DNA from: an uncultured Bacteroides sp.
GTDB taxonomy: Bacteria; Bacteroidota; Bacteroidia; Bacteroidales; Bacteroidaceae
DNA: 9,402 bases
Reading direction: 5' to 3'
NCBI GenBank assembly: GCA_905198575.1
Contig: CAJKDC010000095.1
Span: forward strand, 1-9,402
The notes beneath the pieces are model-generated. The model did no database searches. It saw only the letters and a program-made list of their open reading frames with translations, and was not told the DNA's origin. Both the position numbers and the translations under genes were made by a program. Shown one piece after another: positions 1 through 5,558 of this stretch (position 1 is its first letter; each line of letters opens with the position of its first letter).

Positions 1-798
1 AATCGTTTAAATATTATAATTCTGCACTATAAATTTAATACTTTTATCGCTATGTCCCTAATTTACAATAGATTATATTGATTCTTATTTCGAACTCACG
101 TTATATTAAGAATAGTTGTAGCCGGAAGTATACTTTATTTGCTGATAAATATAGCACTCAGAGGATACATCAGTCTGCACCTGCCACTGAGTAACGGATA
201 CGAAACCATGCAATTCATGGCATTATGTACACTTGCAACTTCTGGCATTCTTCAGCGGAAATTCAGTTTATCACTTTCTTTTGGATGCCTGATAGCCGGA
301 TTTGCCATGCTTATCTCCATGCTGGGAGAATCTGCACCGCAAATAACCCTGCTGATGCCCGTCCTGCAGTCGCCACTGCTTTCCATACATGTCATGATTA
401 TTATGATAGCTTATACACTGTTGGCACTTATCATGATGAACGGTCTAACTTGTCTCTTACTTTCTTGGGTATCTCAAGATAAAAAACAGTATATTGACAA
501 ACTTACTGTAATCAGTCGGATATTGCTCTATCCCGCTATCGGTTGTCTGGCAACCGGCATTTTTATCGGAGCAATTTGGGCCAATGTTTCATGGGGACGT
601 TATTGGGGATGGGACCCCAAAGAAGTATGGGCACTCATTACTTTATTAATCTATGCACTGCCACTTCATACAGATACCTTACCCCGATTCAAACAATCGT
701 TTTTCTTTCATCTGTTTTGTGTTGTAGCTTTTCTTTCTGTACTGATTACATACTTTGGAGTTAATTTCTTGTTAGGTGGTATGCATGGATATGCGTAA
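1..798 (+). pseudogene. ccsA: Cytochrome c assembly protein, CcsA/ResC family, 3' part, frame interrupted
   Basis: This is a multi-spanning inner-membrane protein of the haem-handling CcsA/ResC (CcmF/CcmC-like) family, which delivers haem to apocytochrome c outside the membrane. The diagnostic tryptophan-rich motif WGRYWGWDPKEVWALI lies near 586-633. Upstream are the family-like segments LSNGYETMQFM (near 187-219) and LMPVLQSPLLSIHV (near 352-393), between hydrophobic helices. The clean C-terminus ends at TAA 796-798. The frame is open from 1 to 78, broken by TGA at 79-81, then open to the end. The only start after the stop that gives a long product is TTG at 139, which would begin inside a membrane helix and is unlikely as a native start. 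The 1-78 segment resembles the sequence that precedes this domain in ResB-CcsA type proteins (HYKFNTF, compare YNKxNPF from memory). Either this is a disrupted gene or the sequence has an error. The upstream half is outside the window. Family identity is solid; disruption is probable. Confidence 0.68.
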
Positions 799-808
799 AC
801 GTTAAAAA

Positions 809-837
809 AATGCGGGAGTTTTATAACTCCTCGCATT
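809..837. terminator. Shared hairpin terminator between ccsA and nadE
   Basis: The inverted repeat pairs 809-820 (AATGCG then GGAGTT) with 825-837 (AACTCC, a bulged T at 831, then CGCATT) across a TTAT loop. Read on the minus strand it is followed by a run of seven T (complement of 803-809), so it is a good intrinsic terminator for nadE. On the plus strand only a broken T tract follows (TTCTTT), so termination of ccsA is probably weaker. The nadE stop codon (821-823) lies inside the hairpin. Confidence 0.75.
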
Positions 838-2756
838 CTTTAATCCATAATGCAGCCGATGCATCACTTGGCATACGCCAGTCACCACGTGGACTCAGTG
901 AGACAGAACCCACCTTAGGACCATCGGGCAAGCATGAACGCTTGAACTGTTGTATGAAGAAACGGCGGCAAAAGTTTTTCAACCACTTTTTGATGGTTTC
1001 ATCATCGTAAACTCCATCAAATGCTTTCTGAGCCAAGAAGAAAATCTTAGCAGGACGTGAGCCAAACCGTAAGAAATGATACAAGAAAAAGTCGTGCAAC
1101 TCGTACGGGCCTACTAAATCTTCTGTTTTCTGTTTAATGTTACCTTGTTCATCGGCCGGAATAAGTTCCGGACTGATAGGAGTATCAATAATATCCAGCA
1201 ATGTTGCTTTAGAGTCAGCATCAACTCCCGTCAAAGCAACCCAATTAACAAGATAACGAACTAAAGTTTTCGGGATACTGGCATTTACTCCATACATAGA
1301 CATGTGGTCACCGTTGTAAGTAGCCCATCCTAAAGCCAACTCAGACAAGTCACCAGTACCAATAACCAGTCCACCTACTTTATTGGCATAATCCATCAAA
1401 ATCTGAGTACGTGCGTTCGCGTGCCTGACTGTTTTCATAAGTAACATCGTGAACAGACATATCATGACCAATATCCTGGAAATGCTGAATACATGCTTCC
1501 TTAATACTGATTTCTTTAATGGTAACTCCCAAAGAGCGCATCAAGTCCAAAGCATTGTTGTAGGTACGGTCTGTAGTGCCAAATCCCGGCATCGTAATTC
1601 CTACAATACCCTCTCTGGAAAGACCGAGCTTATCAAAGGTTTTCACACAAACCAGCAAAGCTAACGTAGAATCCAAACCACCAGATATACCTACTACAAC
1701 AGTCTTGCTGGAAGTATGCACCAGACGTTTGGCCAATCCTGCTACCTGAATAGAGAATATCTCCTCACATCGTTCATCAAGTAATTTACCTCCTGCCGGC
1801 ACAAACGGATGCGGTTCGACAGTTCTGGTGAATTCACCTTCTTTTGAAGAAACAAATTCAGTCTGAATATGCTGGAAAACTGCCGAATAATGATTACGCA
1901 CAGAAGCACCGAATGTAGTATTCATCTGTCTTTCCGTACGCAAACGATCTACATCAATTTCACTGATCACCAATTGTTCATCGAAAGAGAAACGGTCATT
2001 TTTCGCCAATAATGATCCATTTTCATATATCAAAGCATTTCCTGCAAACACGACATCGGTAGTCGATTCTCCAAAACCGCAAGAAGAAAATACATATCCC
2101 GACAAGCAACGTGCAGACTGCTGTGCCAATAAAGAACACAAATATTGGTGTTTAGAAATATTCTCGGTATCCGCCGACAAATTAAAAATCACCTCAGCAC
2201 CCTGCAAAGCCAAATAGGAACTAGGAGGTACAGGAGCCCACACATCCTCACAGATTTCTATACCAAAACAAACATCGGGAGTATCAAATAAAAGTTGTGA
2301 GCTACAAGGCACAACCTGACCACATAAACGCACAGTCATTGTGTTGGGATACGCATCAGCCGATACAAACCAACGCTGTTCGTAAAACTCTTTGTAATTA
2401 GGTAAATAACTCTTTGGAACAACACCTAAAATTTTACCTTTCTGAAAAACAACTGCACAATTCAATAAGGAAGAATTAAGCAGCACAGGCATACCTACGA
2501 TGGAAATAATATCCAGTTGACGAGTGTTGTTCATTACCTGCATCAAAGCCATTTCAGCCTGCTCCAACAACAAACGCTGTCCAAATAAGTCACCACATGA
2601 ATAAGCAGTAAGGTTTAACTCTGGAAAAACAATAATCTGAACACCTTTTTCATCGGCTTCGAGAATTTGTTTTTCAGTCTGACTAGCATTAAAAACACAG
2701 TCGGCTACCTTCACTGCCGGAATAGCAGCCGCAACTTTTACATAACCATATTTCAT
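821..2756 (-). pseudogene. nadE: Glutamine-dependent NAD+ synthetase, frameshifted by +4 bases
   Basis: NadE makes NAD+ from nicotinic acid adenine dinucleotide using ATP and glutamine-derived ammonia, the last step of NAD synthesis in the cytoplasm. The N-terminal nitrilase-type glutaminase shows the expected triad: Glu46 (FPELNLTAYSCGD), Lys115 (PKSYLPNY) and Cys169 (GIEICEDVW). The synthetase domain starts with the ATP-pyrophosphatase loop SGGLDS at 358-363. The first frame runs from ATG 2756 (MKYGYVKVAAAIPAVKVADC) to ENSQARERT, then goes out of frame (YSDFDGLCQ, stop near 1380). The conserved continuation TQILMDYANKVGGLVIGTGDLSELALGW resumes in another frame and runs to the stop at 821-823. 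Joining the frames after removing four bases gives about 643 residues, the normal family length. Both parts are otherwise well conserved, with no other lesion seen. This therefore looks like a recent mutation or a sequencing error, not old decay. A methionine near 1471 in the second frame is out-of-frame noise, not a start. Confidence 0.9.
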
Positions 2757-2792
2757 ATATGAATCTATATATAATATTTCGATTTCCTCTTA

Positions 2793-2827
2793 CAAAAATA
2801 GCGAATATTTGTAAGGTATCCCCCAAA
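2793..2827 (-). promoter_or_regulatory. Possible nadE promoter
   Basis: On the minus strand TATTTTTG (complement of 2793-2800) fits the TAnnTTTG element, and a TTTG (complement of 2824-2827) lies upstream. The spacing is 23 bases, longer than the usual 19-21, so this is a weak call. It would place the transcript start about 30 bases before the nadE ATG. Confidence 0.35.
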
Positions 2828-2858
2828 AGCAAAAAAAAATAAAATTACGGGCAAAGTA

Positions 2859-2889
2859 TTTGTTTTTTTTAAAAACGTTTATACCTTTG
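2859..2889 (+). promoter_or_regulatory. Bacteroides-type promoter of the perR-rubrerythrin unit
   Basis: TTTG at 2859-2862, a 19-base spacer, then TACCTTTG at 2882-2889 match the Bacteroides primary sigma consensus (TTTG / TAnnTTTG) in both elements and spacing. The predicted start site is near 2896, giving a leader of roughly 40 bases. That leader contains the PerR-like operator and a GAAGGG sequence at 2928-2933 before the ATG. Confidence 0.8.
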
Positions 2890-2903
2890 CCAATGATTTA
2901 AAG

Positions 2904-2918
2904 TTGTAATAATTACAG
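2904..2918. promoter_or_regulatory. PerR-box-like operator
   Basis: TTGTAATAATTACAG matches the PerR box known from Bacillus (TTATAATNATTATAA) at 12 of 14 defined positions. Its core GTAAT-A-ATTAC is a perfect inverted repeat. It lies just downstream of the predicted start site (about +8 to +22), where a bound repressor would block transcription. It is directly in front of a PerR-type regulator, so autoregulation is the natural reading. The match is seen in the sequence; binding is inferred. Confidence 0.65.
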
Positions 2919-2937
2919 AAATAAAAAGAAGGGAAAT

Positions 2938-3357
2938 ATGAATGTATATGAATATCTATTAAGCTATAACATTAAACCATCAGTTCAGCGACTGGCTATT
3001 ATGGATTATTTATTAAACCATAAAACACATCCCTCTATTGATGAGATTTATATGGCCTTGGTAAAAGATATTCCTACACTTTCTAAAACAACAGTCTACA
3101 ATACACTGAAGCTTTTTGTAGAACATGGCGCAGCACTTGTGCTTACAATTGACGAAAAAAATGCATGCTTCGACTGCGATACTACAAAACATGCACACTT
3201 TCAGTGTAGAGAATGTGGAAAAATATACGATTTGCCTATGCCTGAACAAGTAAAAGAAAGTGTACTGGATCTTCAGAATCAAGGATTTCATGTAGAAGAA
3301 GTACACCAATATTATAAAGGTGTTTGCAAAAATTGTATGAACAAAAATGGAAACTAA
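2938..3357 (+). CDS. perR: Peroxide-responsive Fur-family repressor, PerR type
   Basis: This 139-residue cytoplasmic metalloregulator has the usual Fur-family length. An N-terminal winged helix (about 1-75, with TLSKTTVYNTLKLF as the recognition region) precedes a metal-binding dimerisation domain. Residues aligning with the PerR regulatory metal site are present: His31 (KTHPS), Asp79 (CFDC), His85 and His87 (KHAHF), and Asp98 (GKIYDL). The last is Asp as in PerR, where Fur usually has Glu. This Asp is the feature tied to peroxide sensing by metal-catalysed histidine oxidation. The structural zinc site is Cys90, Cys93, Cys130 and Cys133. ATG 2938 follows a GAAGGG at a plausible ribosome-binding distance. 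The PerR-like operator in its leader and the rubrerythrin 48 bases downstream support a peroxide-stress role rather than iron uptake. Assignment as PerR over Fur or Zur rests on residues and context. Confidence 0.85.
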   Translation: MNVYEYLLSYNIKPSVQRLAIMDYLLNHKTHPSIDEIYMALVKDIPTLSKTTVYNTLKLFVEHGAALVLTIDEKNACFDCDTTKHAHFQCRECGKIYDLPMPEQVKESVLDLQNQGFHVEEVHQYYKGVCKNCMNKNGN

Positions 3358-3361
3358 ATTG

Positions 3362-3373
3362 TTATTATAATAA
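3362..3373. promoter_or_regulatory. AT-rich perfect palindrome between perR and rubrerythrin
   Basis: TTATTATAATAA is a perfect 12-base palindrome located 32 bases before the rubrerythrin start. The 15 bases from 3360 match the PerR box at about 11 of 14 positions. It could be a second, weaker PerR operator, but no convincing promoter pair was found next to it, and AT-rich palindromes arise easily by chance in such DNA. Confidence 0.3.
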
Positions 3374-3405
3374 AAGAAGAAACTAACTAATTAATTTTTA
3401 CGATT

Positions 3406-3960
3406 ATGAAAAAATTTATCTGTACTGTATGTGGTTATATTCATGAAGGTGAAACTGCTCCTGAAAAGTGTCCATTGTGTAAAGCTCCAGCTTCAAAATT
3501 CAAAGAAATGGAAGAAGCAGCAGAAGGTGGTTTGCAGTTTGTTGACGAACATGTAATTGGCGTAGCTAAAGGTTGCGACGATGAAATGATTAAAGACTTG
3601 AACAACCACTTTATGGGTGAATGTACAGAAGTTGGTATGTACTTGGCAATGAGCCGTCAGGCTGATCGCGAAGGCTATCCTGAAGTTGCTGAAGCTTTCA
3701 AACGCTATGCTTGGGAAGAAGCTGAACACGCTGCTAAATTCGCTGAATTGCTGGGTGACTGCGTATGGGATACAAAAACTAACTTGGAAAAACGCATGAA
3801 CGCTGAATGTGGTGCTTGCGAAGACAAAAAACGCATCGCTACACGTGCTAAAGCATTGAACTTGGATGCTATTCACGATACAGTTCACGAAATGGCTAAA
3901 GACGAAGCTCGTCACGGAAAAGGTTTCGAAGGATTGTACAACAGATACTTCAAGAAATAA
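3406..3960 (+). CDS. rbr: Reverse rubrerythrin (N-terminal rubredoxin plus di-iron domain), peroxidase
   Basis: This 184-residue cytoplasmic enzyme reduces hydrogen peroxide to water with electrons that ultimately come from NAD(P)H. The rubredoxin iron site is at the N-terminus: Cys6 and Cys9 (CTVCGY), then Cys22 and Cys25 (CPLCKAP). The four-helix ferritin-like domain follows, with di-iron ligands in ECTE (Glu72, Glu75), EEAEH (Glu104, Glu105, His108), and HEMAKDEARH (Glu162, Glu167, His170). Classical rubrerythrin has the rubredoxin at the C-terminus, so this is the reverse type known from anaerobes such as clostridia. It lies 48 bases after perR on the same strand and ends at a strong terminator, so co-transcription from the PerR-controlled promoter is likely. 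Codons look more biased towards common choices (AAA, GAA, GCT) than in neighbours, which fits high expression. I see no defect. Confidence 0.93.
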   Translation: MKKFICTVCGYIHEGETAPEKCPLCKAPASKFKEMEEAAEGGLQFVDEHVIGVAKGCDDEMIKDLNNHFMGECTEVGMYLAMSRQADREGYPEVAEAFKRYAWEEAEHAAKFAELLGDCVWDTKTNLEKRMNAECGACEDKKRIATRAKALNLDAIHDTVHEMAKDEARHGKGFEGLYNRYFKK

Positions 3961-3978
3961 TCTAGACCAACGATTCAT

Positions 3979-4016
3979 AAAAAAGGTATATCGGTTTTCC
4001 GATATACCTTTTTTAT
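3979..4016. terminator. Strong intrinsic terminator after rubrerythrin
   Basis: A perfect 16-base stem (3979-3994 with 3999-4014) closes over a TTTT loop. Its outer arms are A6 and T6, so it works as a terminator on either strand. It separates rubrerythrin from the convergent LysM glucosaminidase gene. Confidence 0.92.
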
Positions 4017-4043
4017 TGTAAACAAATCTTACAAATACTTCAT

Positions 4044-4931
4044 TTAACGCAACCTCAAAATTGTTCCAGCCTGAGGAACACCAGCATCTTTATCCATTTT
4101 ATTCAGCTTATACAGATTGCTCAAACGGATTCCATATTTCTGTGCTATAGAATACATTGAATCCCCCGATTTCACGACATAAACAATGTTACCTTTTGTT
4201 GCTCTCTTATGCTTCTTCTCAAGATAGACAATCTCTCCACCACGAAAAGTGTAATCCTTAGGTAACTCATTATAGCTTCTCAATTTTCGACTACTTATTC
4301 CCAATTCTTTAGACAAAGTCTTAAATGTATCTCCGCGACGGGCTACAACATATACTAATTCATTGGCAATATAAGGCTGGTGAGGATTCGGATTATTTTC
4401 CAACCATTTCAGTCCTCCCTTACGGTCGTACTCATACAAATCATACAATTCTATCAGATTGATAAGACGGTAAGCATACTTAGGATCTGTAGCATAACCT
4501 GCTTTCTTAAGTCCCTTAGCCCAACCTTTATAATCGGTAATCTTAAGATCAAACAAAAACTGATATCTGGCACCATCTCTTAAAAACTTAGAATGGTCCT
4601 TATAAGAATCCTCAGCATTTTTATAGGCGCGGAAACACTCATTACGTGCATCATCATCATGGCGAACCGTCCGGCCACTCCATCGTCCCCCACATTTTAT
4701 TCCAAAATGATTGTTCGCCTTTCTGGCAAGTTCTCCGCGTCCGGCACCCGATTCAAGCAACCCCTGTGCCAATGTAATACTAGCAGGAATGTGATGCTTT
4801 TTCATTTCGTGTACCGCGATTTCACGATACTTCTTAATATAATCTTCATAAATTTTATTTCGCGTTTGTGCCTGAACCTCAAAAGTGCTGCCCAACAACA
4901 AAACTGATAATAATAAATAAACAGCTTTCAT
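4044..4931 (-). CDS. Secreted N-acetylglucosaminidase (GH73-like) with two LysM domains
   Basis: This is a predicted peptidoglycan hydrolase acting outside the inner membrane. From ATG 4931 it has 295 residues: a signal peptide (MKAVYLLLSVLLLGSTF, cleavage near VQAQ at 19-22) and a glucosaminidase domain at about 25-170. The likely catalytic Glu60 sits in AQGLLESGAGRGELA, followed by NNHFGIKC and YATDPKYAYRLINLI. Two LysM carbohydrate-binding repeats follow at about 192-238 (YVVARRGDTFKTLSKELGIS) and 249-294 (YVVKSGDSMYSIAQKYGI). A GTG at 4955 in frame would add eight residues, but it overlaps the predicted -7 promoter element and would be upstream of the transcript start, so ATG 4931 is preferred. 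Family members cleave the GlcNAc-MurNAc bond and help daughter-cell separation or wall turnover. The exact role here is not shown. It is transcribed divergently from the cytidine deaminase operon. Confidence 0.88.
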   Translation of the reverse strand: MKAVYLLLSVLLLGSTFEVQAQTRNKIYEDYIKKYREIAVHEMKKHHIPASITLAQGLLESGAGRGELARKANNHFGIKCGGRWSGRTVRHDDDARNECFRAYKNAEDSYKDHSKFLRDGARYQFLFDLKITDYKGWAKGLKKAGYATDPKYAYRLINLIELYDLYEYDRKGGLKWLENNPNPHQPYIANELVYVVARRGDTFKTLSKELGISSRKLRSYNELPKDYTFRGGEIVYLEKKHKRATKGNIVYVVKSGDSMYSIAQKYGIRLSNLYKLNKMDKDAGVPQAGTILRLR

Positions 4932-4954
4932 ATTTATTCTGATATTTTTGAGCA

Positions 4955-4984
4955 CAAAGATAATGCATTAAAAACCAACCTAAA
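4955..4984 (-). promoter_or_regulatory. Promoter of the LysM glucosaminidase gene
   Basis: On the minus strand TATCTTTG (complement of 4955-4962) is an exact TAnnTTTG element. Eighteen bases upstream is TTTA (complement of 4981-4984), a near match to TTTG. The start site would be near 4948, leaving a leader of about 17 bases before ATG 4931. Confidence 0.55.
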
Positions 4985-5013
4985 GAATTTATTTAAAAGA
5001 AAAGGTTTTAGTC

Positions 5014-5044
5014 TTTCATGAATAAACATTTTTTTATATATTTG
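5014..5044 (+). promoter_or_regulatory. Promoter of the cdd-kinase-regulator operon
   Basis: TTTC at 5014-5017 and TATATTTG at 5037-5044 are separated by 19 bases, close to the Bacteroides consensus with one mismatch in the -33 element. The start site would fall near 5051, about 18 bases before the cdd ATG. Confidence 0.6.
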
Positions 5045-5068
5045 TTCGAAACGATAAATTGATATACC

Positions 5069-5551
5069 ATGGATACAATCACGCATCACATAACTTTTAA
5101 AAAGTATCGTTTCGAAGAATTAAGCGAAATCGACCAGCAGCTTATCGAAAAAGCAAAAGAAGCAACCTATCGCAGCTATACTCCTTATTCTAAGTTTAAT
5201 GTGGGTGCGGCTGCTTTATTGGGAAACAGTATTATTGTTACAGGAAGCAATCAGGAGAATGCAGCTTACCCTTCCGGATTATGTGCTGAACGAACGACCT
5301 TATTCTACGCCAATTCACAATATCCGGACCAACCAGTAACCGCACTGGCAATTGCTGCCAGAGATGAAAAAGGTTTTCTTGTCCAACCGATATCTCCGTG
5401 TGGAGCTTGCAGACAAGTCATTCTTGAAACACAAAACCGTTTCGGTAACAAACTGCGCATATTGCTTTATGGCGAAAACGCAATCTACGATATTGCGACA
5501 ATCAATGACTTGCTTCCTTTGTCTTTCGACAAAGATTTTCTAATCGATTAA
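5069..5551 (+). CDS. cdd: Cytidine deaminase
   Basis: This enzyme hydrolyses cytidine and deoxycytidine to uridine and deoxyuridine in pyrimidine salvage, in the cytoplasm. The 160-residue length fits the small homotetrameric class. Zinc ligands of the three-cysteine type are visible: Cys72 with the proton-shuttling Glu74 in GLCAERTTLF, and Cys111 and Cys114 in SPCGACRQVI. The substrate-site segment YSKFNVGAAAL is at about 40-50, and GSNQENAAYPSG just precedes the first zinc ligand. The N-terminus has about 20 extra residues before the domain, including HHITFKKYRFEEL, which looks normal for Bacteroidetes members. ATG 5069 is the first start after the predicted promoter. The gene is followed after only 7 bases by a sensor kinase, so the three genes probably share a transcript. 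Confidence 0.93.
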   Translation: MDTITHHITFKKYRFEELSEIDQQLIEKAKEATYRSYTPYSKFNVGAAALLGNSIIVTGSNQENAAYPSGLCAERTTLFYANSQYPDQPVTALAIAARDEKGFLVQPISPCGACRQVILETQNRFGNKLRILLYGENAIYDIATINDLLPLSFDKDFLID

Positions 5552-5558
5552 AAACAAC

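Noticed and set aside
821..1471. A separate gene starting at a methionine near 1471
   Set aside because: Its first 20 or so residues are the nadE sequence read out of frame, and the remainder is the conserved nadE C-terminus. It is one gene with a frameshift, not two.
2753..2762. Palindrome TCATATATGA over the nadE start codon
   Set aside because: It is short and made of AT repeats. Such sequences are expected by chance in this AT-rich region and there is no supporting context.
3323..3361. A promoter for rubrerythrin at the end of perR (TTTG at 3323-3326, TAAATTG at 3355-3361)
   Set aside because: The spacing is 28 bases and the second element lacks one base of TAnnTTTG, so it does not meet the pattern seen at the other promoters.
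3493..3978. A 161-codon open frame on the minus strand opposite rubrerythrin
   Set aside because: It is a shadow of the rubrerythrin gene: the biased codons of that gene leave the opposite strand open, the predicted protein is rich in Phe, Ser and Val without any domain, and it overlaps the gene fully.
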